Positions 7,516 to 15,644 of a DNA stretch of 64,000 bases are shown here, piece by piece. The notes beneath the pieces were generated by a model. The model searched no databases. It was not told where the DNA came from and worked only from the letters and a program-made list of their open reading frames with translations. Origin of the DNA: Bin87 sp965197635 (GTDB lineage: Bacteria; Chloroflexota; Dehalococcoidia; Lucifugimonadales; UBA3495); contig CBDANN010000005.1 in the NCBI GenBank assembly GCA_965197635.1, positions 62,001 through 126,000 of the forward strand, given 5' to 3'. A program made the translations under genes and the position numbers. Each line of letters starts with the position of its first letter. Within the stretch, counting starts at the first letter, position 1.

Positions 7516-8051
7516 CACTGGGTAATCCGCCGCCTTTGCAGGGTGAGCCAGGTCCAGACGCCCACGGCGACGATGATCGCCATTACGGCGACGATCCAAA
7601 TCCATTGGATTTGCGCCCCCGGTTCGCCCACATCCAGGGGAAGTAAGAACACTTCCTCACCACGCTCCGAGGACACGGTCATGGACACGTTCCACGAACC
7701 CACCGCATCGAAAGGTACATCCACCTCAAAATAGCGCAGGGTCTGTTCGTTCAGTACCTGCTGAGGGCCGAACTTTGGCGAACCGGGAGGGCCGGACGCC
7801 TCAACCATCAACCGCACCTCGGTATCGCGGAGCAGACGCTCATCGGCGTCGTCGAATACCTGAATTGCCAGATGGGTTTGTGGTATTACCGGCCGCGCCG
7901 GAATGATACCGACGATAACTCGGTAGGGGCCCTGGGTGTGGTTCATGATGATGGTTGACGCGCCGTTGGCCTCCGCGATGCTTGCCCAAAACGCCACGCA
8001 TAAAACCGCCGCAGCGGTTCCCATGGCCGCCGCGGCCCGCAATAGCCCCAT
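7515..8051 (-). CDS. Secreted, C-terminally anchored FixH/YtkA-like protein
   Basis: 178 residues if started at the ATG 8051. The N-terminus MGLLRAAAAMGTAAAVLCVA is a signal peptide, with likely cleavage near ASIAEANG. The middle is a beta-sandwich with the QGPYRVIVGIIPARPVIPQTH and VRLMVEASGPPG pattern seen in FixH/YtkA-like domains, and a single C-terminal transmembrane helix (WIWIVAVMAIIVAVGVW) is followed by a basic tail. An upstream ATG at 8141 would add 30 residues, but a TTATACTAT promoter-like box falls inside that stretch. Coupled to the next gene; likely one operon. Confidence 0.65.
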   Translation of the reverse strand: MGLLRAAAAMGTAAAVLCVAFWASIAEANGASTIIMNHTQGPYRVIVGIIPARPVIPQTHLAIQVFDDADERLLRDTEVRLMVEASGPPGSPKFGPQQVLNEQTLRYFEVDVPFDAVGSWNVSMTVSSERGEEVFLLPLDVGEPGAQIQWIWIVAVMAIIVAVGVWTWLTLQRRRITQ

Positions 8052-8141
8052 GACTTGCCCAGATGTCAAACCCAAACGGACCCTGCCGAAATCACGTTCA
8101 GAATTTCGCGATGCACGATAGTATAACGCCGCAAACGCCAT

Positions 8142-8571
8142 CGCTCACACGTACCTGCTGCGGGGTTCGTCAGAATCAGGATTTGCGGGATTGAGGGATT
8201 TTCAGGATTGAGTTCTGACGACGGGTTCGGGATGAGCGGGTGTGGTGTTGCGGTGGCTTCGCTCCTTTGGGGGTTTTGAGTGGTTGGTCCTTCGGCTGGC
8301 TCAGGATGATCGGTGTGAAAGGCAGGACTTCAGATCGCTGTTTTGCCTAGACATATTTGGGATACATGTTCCGGGCCGGTTGGGTCAACGGGAATATTGT
8401 CATCGCATACACCGCTTTCGGTATAACCGCCATCGCGGCCAGGTGCGCGGTGCGGGGACTGCGATCTCGTTGCCGGTGGTGTCGCGGCCCACCCGGCGAG
8501 ATTGCCAGGTGGTTCGACGGGCCCACCATGAGCCGCAAGCATGTGAATTTAGAAACGCCCTGGTTAGGCGC
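8142..8571. other. Intergenic region with short repeats
   Basis: No convincing gene in 430 bases. It contains GGGATTGAGGGATTTTCAGG-type short repeats near 8185-8205 and a CCTTCGGCTGGCTCAGGAT copy (about 8290-8308), the same short repeat that interrupts the IS256 transposase at 44809. The right part is the target site of the ISAs1 element. Confidence 0.4.
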
Positions 8572-9819
8572 CAGGGCTTGTGCAAAGTCCGAATTACACG
8601 GATGTAATGAGTTTCAAGGCTTCGCTCCATTGGGCGGCATAGCGACGGCGTTGCTGTGGCACGTTGTTGACTCCCCGGCGCAGCAATAGGGCTAGGACCA
8701 GGTTGTTGATCGCCGCCATCATGCGTTGAGCGTGGCCCAGCCTCAGATGACACCAGTCCTCGCGCAGGGTCTCGTCACGCCGGTAATGCAGCCCGTTTTC
8801 GATGTTCCAGTGTCCCCGGACCATGGCCAGCAGCTGTTGCGGGTTGGCTTGCTCCGGCCCCAGGCTGGTTATCCCATAGACCGTATCGTGGGTTAGCTCG
8901 CCCCGCTTGACGTGCTCGGTGCGCCGGTCCACGCGGAAAACCTGTTGCAGATAGGGCCAGTCCAAGTACTCATTCAGGCCAGCGCTGGCCCGCAGGTGGC
9001 GTTGCTCAATGCGACCGTGCCCTTTTTCCACCGTCCCCGCCTCCGGCACACTTTCCGGTTCGTTGGCAAAAAACGTGGCGATGTCGTCGTGCAGTTGGGG
9101 TTGGTTATCTTTCACTGGCCAAAGGTATTCTCCCCCGGCCGCCACCACTTGCGCCGAAAGGTCCCGCTGGGTCAGCATGGCGTCGCCGCTGACCACCTTG
9201 CCCCGCAAGTCGATAGCTTCCAGCAGCCGCGGGGCTGCCTTGATCTCATTTTCCTTGCCGTCCACCTCCACCTGGGCCAGCACTACTCCTTCGCCAGGAA
9301 GGTAGGCGGCCATCAGATGCGTGCCCCGGGTCTGCCCCGCCGCGATGCTGCCCCGCAAGGTTTTGCCGTCTATGGTTACCTGAACCAACTGTCCATCGGT
9401 CCGGTTCTGGGCCAAGAATTCCCCCATCGTCCGCTCCAGCGCCTCAACCGACAGCGTTGCGCCCAGGTGTAAGTCGTGCGATGCGGCGCCTGGGGGCGCG
9501 GCAACCCCAAAGCTTGGGCCAGCGCTTCCTTGCGGTGCCACACCCATTCCGCAATGCCCGTCAGCCGGTCTTCCCCAGCCAGTTTGCCCAACAGGACAAA
9601 TACCAGGATGTGAACCAGGCGGTAACGTACGCCACGTGTCGCGACGGTCTTCCAGGCGCGGTTCGACCCAGATCCACCAGGAACCCCCTTACCCTGATCC
9701 TCAGGACAGACAACAGCGGCTGGGCTACAATCCAACGGCCTTCCTCCTTCAGATAGGTGCGTGTAATCCCTATCTATGAGGAAGGCTCGTTTATGTCAAT
9801 CAACTTTGCACAAGCCCTG
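8572..9819 (-). mobile_element. ISAs1-family insertion sequence with 9-bp target duplication
   Basis: The element is 1,248 bp with perfect 17-bp terminal inverted repeats (CAGGGCTTGTGCAAAGT at 8572-8588 and its complement at 9803-9819). It is flanked by direct repeats GTTAGGCGC (8563-8571 and 9820-9828), a 9-bp target duplication within the 8-10 bp typical of ISAs1. One transposase gene, now frameshifted. Confidence 0.9.
8594..9735 (-). pseudogene. ISAs1-family transposase, one frameshift
   Basis: A TTG start at 9735 follows GGAGGAAGG. The first frame reads RYRLVHILVFVLLGKLAGED and LTGIAEWVWHRKEALAQALG, the family N-terminus, up to PQAPHRTTYT near 9470. A one-base frame change then leads to LSVEALERTMGEFLAQN, VTIDGKTLRGS (first catalytic Asp), VVSGDAMLTQRDL, and GHWNIENGLHYRRDETLRED, the DDE core, to the stop at 8594. 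All core motifs are intact, so the single shift is recent or a base-calling error. Confidence 0.88.
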
Positions 9820-9892
9820 GTTAGGCGCCACCAATGTTGACACCCATATCGGTTATTGGTAGCCTGAATTTGCGCGTGATGCGCCGACGGAT

Positions 9893-9968
9893 GGCCCGCT
9901 AGCTCAACTGGCAGAGCAGCTGACTCTTAATCAGCAGGTTCTCGGTTCGACCCCGAGGCGGGTCACCA
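9893..9968 (+). tRNA. tRNA-Lys(CTT)
   Basis: 76 nt with encoded CCA. Acceptor stem GGCCCGC/GCGGGTC, D-arm AGCTCAACTGGCAGAGC, anticodon loop CTCTTAA (anticodon CTT), T-arm with GGTTCGACCCC. The 3' half is repeated downstream at 10122-10251. Confidence 0.95.
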
Positions 9969-10026
9969 TTTCTTTTTAACCAAGTGGTGTTTGTGCCGGC
10001 CCGGTTCGACCGGGCCGGTGGTTTCT

Positions 10027-10111
10027 GGGGAAGTGTCGGAATTGGCAGACGAGCATGACTTAGGATCATGTGCCCTTGGGCGTGCGGGTTCGAGTCCCGC
10101 CTTCCCCACCA
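10027..10111 (+). tRNA. tRNA-Leu(TAG)
   Basis: 85 nt with encoded CCA and a long variable arm. Acceptor stem GGGGAAG/CTTCCCC, anticodon stem CATGA/TCATG with loop CTTAGGA (anticodon TAG). The T-arm reads GGGTTCGAGTCCC. Its 5' quarter is repeated downstream. Confidence 0.95.
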
Positions 10112-10121
10112 GCATCGCTAG

Positions 10122-10251
10122 TCTTAATCAGCAGGTTCTCGGTTCGACCCCGAGGCGGGTCACCATTTCTTTTTAACCAAGTGGTGTTTGTGCCGGCCCG
10201 GTTCGACCGGGCCGGTGGTTTCTGGGGAAGTGTCGGAATTGGCAGACGAGC
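10122..10251 (+). repeat. 130-bp direct repeat of tRNA-Lys 3' half, spacer and tRNA-Leu 5' part
   Basis: Bases 9925-10054 recur, apparently exactly, at 10122-10251 (offset 197). The copy begins inside the tRNA-Lys anticodon loop (TCTTAATCAGC) and stops in the D-arm of tRNA-Leu (GGCAGACGAGC). Neither partial tRNA can fold as a complete tRNA. It is a duplication scar or a remnant of a recombination in the tRNA pair. Confidence 0.85.
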
Positions 10252-10383
10252 CGACCTATCCGATGCCTCAACCGAGCCGACGCTGGCGCACCATTCCGAG
10301 AATACTGTTCTCTGTTGAGCGTTGGCGCAGGCTGCGGTATAGTCTGCGGTGATGCTACGCCGCCTGGCGGCGGGAGGTTTGCA

Positions 10384-11199
10384 ATGATATACGGCGCGAT
10401 AACCAATTCCTGGCGAAATCAGCTCGGGGGCACTGAACTGGGCGACCTTATTGCCGAAGCGCAATCTCGTGGCGCTCGGCATATTGAGTTGCGACAAACC
10501 TGCCTGGCCGCCGCCGAAACCGGCGAGGGCGACGATTGGCGTCCCAACCTGGAAACGTTGGCTGAGGTGGTAGTGCGTTTCCCTGACCTGACCTTCGACT
10601 TGGCGGTTGCTCTGCCCTGCATCACCACCGACATCGACCCGCAGGGAGGGTTGTACCAGTCGCAACTGGAAGCGGCCCGCTTGGTGGGCGGCGGCGCGCC
10701 GCATCTGCGCACCGTTGACCCCGCTACCGACGCCACCCCCTGGGAAACTCCCACCGACGTTGCGGAGTCGGCGGACCGTATCGTGCCGCTGGTGCGCGAG
10801 GCGGCGCGGCAGGGCGTTATCTTCTCCATGGAAAACTCCGGCCAGCCCCTGCGCTCCATGGCCCTGCTGGTGAGCCAGGCGCGGGCGCAGTTGACCGACG
10901 AAGAAGGTCTGTACCTGGGTTTGTGTCCCGACCCAACCAACCAGTTGCGGCGGCACCCCGACAGCAACCCTTTGGATGAACTGGCAAACCTGCCGGTCGA
11001 TTACATCAAAATCGTCCACTTCAAACAGGCGCGCGACGGCGTCGGCATCGGCAGCGTCGACGACGGCGACCTGGACTGTCGGGCCATGCGGCGCATCCTG
11101 GAGGGCAAAACCTACGCCGGCGCTGCCGTAATGGAGATTCCGTCGGGCGACGACGTGTTCGACAACCTGGCCGCCAGCTTCGCTTACCTGGACGCCTGA
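10384..11199 (+). CDS. Sugar phosphate isomerase/epimerase-like TIM-barrel protein
   Basis: 271 residues; ATG 10384 is preceded by GGGAGGTTTGCA. The pattern IYGAITNSWRNQLGG, GARHIELRQTC, VIFSMENSGQPLRSMALLV, LYLGLCPDPTNQLRR and YIKIVHFKQARDG follows the barrel strands of the xylose-isomerase-like (AP_endonuc_2) family, with metal-ligand candidates Glu, Asp and His at strand ends. Substrate unknown. It stands upstream of argH on the same strand but separated by a dispersed repeat. Confidence 0.7.
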   Translation: MIYGAITNSWRNQLGGTELGDLIAEAQSRGARHIELRQTCLAAAETGEGDDWRPNLETLAEVVVRFPDLTFDLAVALPCITTDIDPQGGLYQSQLEAARLVGGGAPHLRTVDPATDATPWETPTDVAESADRIVPLVREAARQGVIFSMENSGQPLRSMALLVSQARAQLTDEEGLYLGLCPDPTNQLRRHPDSNPLDELANLPVDYIKIVHFKQARDGVGIGSVDDGDLDCRAMRRILEGKTYAGAAVMEIPSGDDVFDNLAASFAYLDA

Positions 11200-11210
11200 C
11201 GGCCTTGCGC

Positions 11211-11241
11211 TGTCATTGCGAGCGGAGCGCGGCAATCTCGT
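11211..11241. repeat. Dispersed GTCATTGCGAG repeat, half copy before argH
   Basis: The 31 bases starting TGTCATTGCGAGCGGAGCGC and ending GGCAATCTCGT match the arms of the inverted repeat at 14024-14132. Here only one arm is present. It sits where the N-terminal codons of argH would normally be. Confidence 0.7.
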
Positions 11242-11258
11242 CGGCGTAGCAAGCCTCG

Positions 11259-12605
11259 ATGCAAAACCACAGCGACTACACCGTTTCGATCCATTACGAC
11301 CGGCGCCTCTACCGGGAGGACATCGCCGGTTCTAAAGCCCACGCCGCCATGTTGGCGAAGCAAGGCATCATTGCGTCCGAAGACGCCGACGCCATCATCG
11401 CCGGCCTGGGAAAGGTGCAAGACGAAATCGAGTGCGGCGAGTTTCCCTGGGATCCCGCGCTGGAAGACTTGCACATGAACATCGAACGGCGGCTGACCGA
11501 TCTCATCGGTGTCGCCGCCGGGCGTCTGCACACCGGGCGTTCCCGCAACGACCAGATTGCGCTGGATATGCGCCTGTACACCCGGCAGGTTATCGTCGAT
11601 ACGGTAGGCGGCTTGCGCGGCGTGCAGCAGGCATTGGTCACTCTGGCGGAACGGTACCGCGACGCCGTGATGCCCGGCTACACCCACCTCCAACGCGCTC
11701 AGCCGGTGCTGTTTGCCCATCACATGCTGGCCTACTTTGAGATGCTGGAGCGGGACATCGGCAGGTTCTGCGATTGCGCCTTACGTATGGACGTGCTGCC
11801 CCTGGGCAGCGGCGCGCTGGCCGGCGTTCCGTATCCCACTGACCGTCACGCCGTGGCCGAATCGCTGGGGTTCGGCACAATCAGTCCCAACAGCATGGAC
11901 GCCGTGGCCGACCGGGATTTCCTCGCCGAGTACCACGCCGCCGCCGCCATCGCCATGATGCACCTTTCCCGTCTGTCCGAGGAGATCGTCGTTTGGTCCA
12001 GCCGCGAGTTCGACTTCGTGCGTCTGTCCGATGAATTCACCACCGGCAGCAGTATCATGCCCCAGAAGCGAAACCCCGATTTCGCGGAGATAGCGCGGGG
12101 CAAAACCGGAAGGGTCTATGGCGGTTTGATGAGCATTCTCACCGTTCTGAAAGGGTTGCCCCTCACCTACAACCGCGATCTGCAAGAGGACAAGGAGGGG
12201 TTCTTCGACACGGTGGACACCCTCTTGGCGACGCTGTCGGTGTTTGCCGATATGCTGCCCGGGATGGAACTGAACACCGAGCGCGTTGAGTCGCTGGCCG
12301 GGGAGAGCTATATGCTGGCGACCGACCTTGCCGACTACCTGGTGGGCAAGGGCGTTCCCTTCCGCGAGGCCCACGGCGTGATGCGTCGGCTCTGCCGGCA
12401 TTGTGAAGCCGAAGGCGCCGGGTTGTCCGAATTGCCTCTGGCCCAATACCAGGCGTTCTCGCCCCACTTTGACGACGACGTGTACGCCATCACCGCAGTC
12501 GCGTCGGTGGCGGCTCGGGACAATCCCGGCGGCACGGCCCCCAACCGGGTCGCGGAGGGATTGCGACGGGCCAAAGGCATCCTGGCGAAGGCCGACCCAC
12601 GATGA
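11259..12605 (+). CDS. argH: Argininosuccinate lyase (short N-terminus)
   Basis: 448 residues of the fumarase/aspartase superfamily, cleaving argininosuccinate to arginine and fumarate. Conserved blocks: EDLHMNIERRLTDLIG, GRLHTGRSRNDQIALDMRLY, GYTHLQRAQPVLFAHHMLAY, and the signature GSSIMPQKRNPDFAEIARGK with catalytic Ser. The usual leader (consensus WGGRF) before the SISFD-like segment is missing: the protein starts MQNHSDYTVSIHYDRRLYRE, and an in-frame TAG lies 9 bases upstream of the ATG. A dispersed repeat occupies 11211-11241. Activity may still be retained, but the N-terminal loop is lost. The stop overlaps rpe. Confidence 0.93.
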   Translation: MQNHSDYTVSIHYDRRLYREDIAGSKAHAAMLAKQGIIASEDADAIIAGLGKVQDEIECGEFPWDPALEDLHMNIERRLTDLIGVAAGRLHTGRSRNDQIALDMRLYTRQVIVDTVGGLRGVQQALVTLAERYRDAVMPGYTHLQRAQPVLFAHHMLAYFEMLERDIGRFCDCALRMDVLPLGSGALAGVPYPTDRHAVAESLGFGTISPNSMDAVADRDFLAEYHAAAAIAMMHLSRLSEEIVVWSSREFDFVRLSDEFTTGSSIMPQKRNPDFAEIARGKTGRVYGGLMSILTVLKGLPLTYNRDLQEDKEGFFDTVDTLLATLSVFADMLPGMELNTERVESLAGESYMLATDLADYLVGKGVPFREAHGVMRRLCRHCEAEGAGLSELPLAQYQAFSPHFDDDVYAITAVASVAARDNPGGTAPNRVAEGLRRAKGILAKADPR

Positions 12606-13300
12606 CTGCGACCGACGCCCACGTTCAGATCGCGCCCTCCGTGTTGGCGGCGGACTTTGGCCGGCTGGCTCAACAGGTACGGGACGCGGAGGCGGCCGGC
12701 GCCGATTTGATCCATGTGGACGTGATGGACGGCAGGTTCGTGCCTAACATTTCGTTTGGAGAGGTGGTGGTGGATGCCATTCGCAGCGCCACCAGCCTGC
12801 CTTTGAACCTGCACCTGATGGTACATGAGCCAGACCGCCTGCTGCCCGGTCTGGTGAAGGGCATTACCGATCAGGTCCTGGTACATGCGGAAGCTTGTAC
12901 CCATCTGCACCGCACCGTGGGTTACATCAAGGAACAGGGTTGCCAGGTAGGCGTTGCCATCAACCCGGCCACGCCGGTGTCGGCGGTGGAGGAAGTGCTG
13001 GCCGACTTGGATATTGTGCTGGTGATGACGGTGAACCCTGGTTTCGGCGGGCAGTCGTTTATCCCGTCGGCCCTGGGAAAGCTGCGCCGGCTTTACCGTA
13101 CCATCGAGGAAAACGGGTACGACGTACAGTTGGAAGTGGACGGTGGAGTAAAGGCCGACGCCACGGCACAGGATTCAGTTACGGCTGGCGCGGAAATCCT
13201 GGTGGCCGGCACCGCCATTTTCAACCGGGAGCAGTCGGTGGCGGAGGCTATGGCCGCGCTGCGGGCCAGCGTGGCGGGATTGAGACCCAGAGACGTTTAG
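12602..13300 (+). CDS. rpe: Ribulose-phosphate 3-epimerase
   Basis: 232 residues; ATG overlaps the argH stop (ATGA), so the two are coupled. TIM-barrel epimerase of the pentose phosphate pathway: IAPSVLAADFGRLAQQV, DLIHVDVMDGRFVPNISFG (metal His and catalytic Asp), NLHLMVHEPD, VLVMTVNPGFGGQSFI, QLEVDGGVKADAT with the second catalytic Asp. Full length and no unusual residues. The pairing with argH looks like chance coupling rather than pathway logic. Confidence 0.95.
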   Translation: MTATDAHVQIAPSVLAADFGRLAQQVRDAEAAGADLIHVDVMDGRFVPNISFGEVVVDAIRSATSLPLNLHLMVHEPDRLLPGLVKGITDQVLVHAEACTHLHRTVGYIKEQGCQVGVAINPATPVSAVEEVLADLDIVLVMTVNPGFGGQSFIPSALGKLRRLYRTIEENGYDVQLEVDGGVKADATAQDSVTAGAEILVAGTAIFNREQSVAEAMAALRASVAGLRPRDV

Positions 13301-13322
13301 GGGCGAACAATCATTCGCCCCT
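13299..13322. terminator. Bidirectional hairpin between convergent genes
   Basis: Stem AGGGGCGAA / TTCGCCCCT with a six-base loop begins in the rpe stop codon and includes the stop of the reverse-strand gene at 13311. There is no T-run, so it may be a repeat or a factor-dependent terminator. A similar imperfect GGGGCGAATAATTATTGCCCC sequence follows the SMP-30 gene at about 20763. Confidence 0.5.
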
Positions 13323-13529
13323 GCTGTCGTTGCCGTTTCGCAGCTCCTCGCGTATTTCCGCTAGCCCGGCTTTGGGCGCCGCATCTGGATTTTGCGCGAA
13401 TCTGGCCTCAATTCGGTCCAGCAACTCCCTGTCCCGCCGGGCTCTCATCTTAGCGCTTTCGTTCCATGCCCAGAATACCAATCTCGCACCTCCCTCCAGA
13501 GTGAATACGGCCATCCCGTAGAGCGCCAT
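13311..13529 (-). CDS. Small charged hypothetical protein
   Basis: 72 residues, one hydrophobic N-terminal segment (MALYGMAVFTLEGG, LVFWAW) followed by a charged helix (NESAKMRARRDRELLDRIEA) and KAGLAEIREELRNGN. The helix and tail resemble short membrane-associated proteins with Arg/Glu-rich coils elsewhere in the window (20797, 21262). GGGGA precedes the ATG. No function can be assigned. Confidence 0.45.
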   Translation of the reverse strand: MALYGMAVFTLEGGARLVFWAWNESAKMRARRDRELLDRIEARFAQNPDAAPKAGLAEIREELRNGNDSRGE

Positions 13530-13729
13530 TCCCCAAGCTGGTCATTCCGGCGACGGGAATTCAGTGATGCCAGAATTGCCACGTACTCTGCCCGGTAAAA
13601 ACGGATAGCAACAACGTTGTTATCGCGGCCCCGAACGGCGCTATGACGGTATGCGTTCTCTGCCAATGTTCCCGGGACGACCTGAACAGTCGCCTCAGGT
13701 ATTCCATTGCAGCGCGTCCCGCTCCGTAA

Positions 13730-13942
13730 CTATGCTGCGGCCCGCGTCCGTGCCTTGGGACCCCGAGGGGGTTTGTACATCGTGCGTAGGCAACGCGAGC
13801 AGATTTTCACTCTCGTGGGTTTGCCGTCGATGGCAAGCGTCTGCTTATGAACGTTGGCCTTCCACCGCGTCTTGGTCCTCCGGTTCGAGTGGCTAACGTT
13901 GTTGCCGGTCATGCCGGCTTTTCCGCACACTTGGCACTGCAT
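13730..13942 (-). CDS. rpmB: 50S ribosomal protein L28
   Basis: 70 residues, the usual size. MQCQVCGKAGMTGNNVSHSN is the zinc-binding-type L28 start; the bL28 core continues RRTKTRWKANVHKQ, then VKICSRCLRTMYKPP, giving a CxxC...CxxC pattern. Structural protein of the large ribosomal subunit. Stands alone, with no other ribosomal genes next to it, which is common for rpmB. Confidence 0.95.
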   Translation of the reverse strand: MQCQVCGKAGMTGNNVSHSNRRTKTRWKANVHKQTLAIDGKPTRVKICSRCLRTMYKPPRGPKARTRAAA

Positions 13943-14023
13943 AATCTCTGTCCTGTTTTGCTAGTCCACGCATTATAGCATAGACGACCGGAAAACTGAC
14001 CAATGTCGGTTACGGACCCGGTT

Positions 14024-14132
14024 TGTCATTGCGAGCGTAGCGTTGCAATCTCGTCAGTGTAGAACAGGTGGTTGACTGGGAGCGTCAGCATCGAAACGAG
14101 ATTGCCACGTCGCTATGCTCCTTACAATGACA
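14024..14132. repeat. Inverted dispersed repeat pair (GTCATTGCGAG type)
   Basis: The left arm TGTCATTGCGAGCGTAGCGT... (14024-14054) and right arm ACGAGATTGCCACGTCGCTA...TGACA (14096-14132) are inverse copies of the same repeat, about 40 bases apart. Repeats of this type are common between genes in Dehalococcoidia and other bacteria. No gene in 13943-14256 apart from this; a CATAAT box at 14189-14194 may belong to the promoter of the next gene. Confidence 0.65.
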
Positions 14133-14256
14133 TCTGAAAGTGGGTGCGAGTGGGGGCAAATGTTTGTTGCGCAGCCCCCGGTCAGTGCGTCATAATGCCG
14201 TCGTCTAGGGCTATTCGGGACTCACCCCCACCGGCGGGACACAGGAGGGACACCTT

Positions 14257-15210
14257 ATGCCTCAAGCTGGAATACCATCGGAACAGGAGGTGCTGGGCTG
14301 GTTTGACAGCCTGTCCAACTGGGGACGGTGGGGCGATGACGACGAACTGGGCACCCCGAACCTCATCACGTCGGAAAAGACGCGGGCCGCTCTGGCGACG
14401 GTTGAGGAAGGACTTTGCGTTTCGCTCTCGCGGGACGTAACCTGGGATCCTGAGGTGGACGTGCCGGCCCCGCCGGTGCATTATATGGTGGAAAGCGGCG
14501 AGGGTTGGGCCACCGGCGACAAGGTGTCGTCGCGAGCCTCGGCCGTGGCCATGGACTACATCGGGATGATTTTCCATGGGGTTTCCGTCACCCACGTGGA
14601 CAGCCTGGCCCATTTCTTCTGGGACGGCAAGACCTACAACGGGAAACCGGCTCACATGGTGTCCACCAGTCTTGGAGCCACGGTATGCTCGGTCGAGCAG
14701 GCCAAAAACGGGTTCATCACCCGTGGCGTGCTGGTGGATGTTCCCCTGGTGCGCGGCATCGATTGGGTTGAGCGCGGCGAGGGGGTGATGCCCGACGACA
14801 TCCTGGCAGCCGAGGAACGGTGCGGCTTCCGCATTGAAGCCGGCGACGTACTGCTGGTGCGGACCGGCCAACTGCGCCGGCGCGGGGTCGAAGGGCCGGT
14901 GCCAAGGGAAGCCGGATCAACCGCCTGCCAGGCGGCCTGCCTGCCCTTGTTCAAGGAACGGGACATCGCCGTTCTGGGGTCGGACACCGGAAATGACGTG
15001 AACCCGCCCCAGTATCCCGGCCAACTCACCAACCCGGTGCATCAGGTTGCGATCACAGCGATGGGCCTGTGGATCCTGGATAACGCCAACCTGGAAGAAG
15101 TCTCCGAAGCCTGCCGGGAACGCAACCGTTGGACGTTTATGGTGAGCATCAACCCGTTGCGTTTGCAGAACACAACAGGGTCCCCGGTTAACCCCGTGGC
15201 GGTGTTCTGA
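14257..15210 (+). CDS. Cyclase-family metal-dependent hydrolase (kynurenine formamidase-like fold)
   Basis: 317 residues, RBS GGAGGGACACCTT before the ATG. The metal-site motif appears as GMIFHGVSVTHVDSLAHFFW, equivalent to HxGTHxDxPxHF of the cyclase/KynB family, with the Thr-His-x-Asp and final His kept. Further family blocks: GVLVDVPLVRG, IEAGDVLLVRTGQ, VLGSDTGNDV and HQVAITAMGLWILDN. The N-terminal extension WGRWGDDDELGTPNLIT is typical of the longer, SAR202/Actinobacterial-type members. Likely a cytoplasmic hydrolase of an amide or lactone; substrate unknown. Confidence 0.88.
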   Translation: MPQAGIPSEQEVLGWFDSLSNWGRWGDDDELGTPNLITSEKTRAALATVEEGLCVSLSRDVTWDPEVDVPAPPVHYMVESGEGWATGDKVSSRASAVAMDYIGMIFHGVSVTHVDSLAHFFWDGKTYNGKPAHMVSTSLGATVCSVEQAKNGFITRGVLVDVPLVRGIDWVERGEGVMPDDILAAEERCGFRIEAGDVLLVRTGQLRRRGVEGPVPREAGSTACQAACLPLFKERDIAVLGSDTGNDVNPPQYPGQLTNPVHQVAITAMGLWILDNANLEEVSEACRERNRWTFMVSINPLRLQNTTGSPVNPVAVF

Positions 15211-15357
15211 TGGCTGTCAGATGACGCCGGCCGCAAAAATAACTAAACACGCTCGAGAAGGTCATTGACACTGGCCACCGCATTGCAGTATCAAAGGGCA
15301 TAGGTTAGGCATAGACCTTGGAGCGCAGGTCAACCGCATAAGGAGGAAACAATAACA

Positions 15358-15519
15358 ATGACCACTCAGGTACAAATTTACTGTGTCAAGTGCAAGGCCA
15401 AGACCGATTCTCGCGACGTAGTGGGAGTTACCATGAAAAACGGGCGCCCGGCAACCCAGGCGATATGCGTGGATTGCGGCACCAAGAAATTCCGCATTGG
15501 AGCCACCCCTGCGGCGTAG
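15358..15519 (+). CDS. DUF5679-like small zinc-ribbon protein
   Basis: 53 residues, preceded by a strong AAGGAGGAAAC ribosome site. IYCVKCKAKTDSRDVVGVTM and AICVDCGTKKFRIG form a CxxC...CxxC zinc ribbon, the layout of DUF5679 proteins common in Chloroflexota and Actinobacteria. It is free-standing and followed by its own terminator, suggesting strong independent expression. Function unknown; nucleic acid or ribosome association is a guess. Confidence 0.85.
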   Translation: MTTQVQIYCVKCKAKTDSRDVVGVTMKNGRPATQAICVDCGTKKFRIGATPAA

Positions 15520-15554
15520 GCGACAAGCGTAGAGCGGGATGGTCCGCTGACGAC

Positions 15555-15581
15555 GGGGCGTTCTGAGAGCGCCCCTTTTTT
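15555..15581 (+). terminator. Rho-independent terminator after small zinc-ribbon gene
   Basis: GGGGCG (15555-15560), loop, CGCCCC (15570-15575), then six T. Placed 36 bases after the stop codon at 15519. Confidence 0.85.
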
Positions 15582-15644
15582 GACGCCGCCGCGTGGCAGG
15601 CCGATGCTATACTTGGCGGCAGCGCAAAGCTCCGAGGCAGGGCG

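Noticed and set aside
9991..10176. 61-codon frame across the tRNA genes
   Set aside because: Entirely made of tRNA sequence and spacer.
10122..10251. Second tRNA-Lys and tRNA-Leu genes
   Set aside because: Only the 3' half of one and 5' part of the other are present; neither can form a cloverleaf.
13445..13666. 73-codon frame between rpe and rpmB
   Set aside because: Runs across a GTCATTCCGGCGA-type repeat and overlaps a better candidate; no ribosome site.
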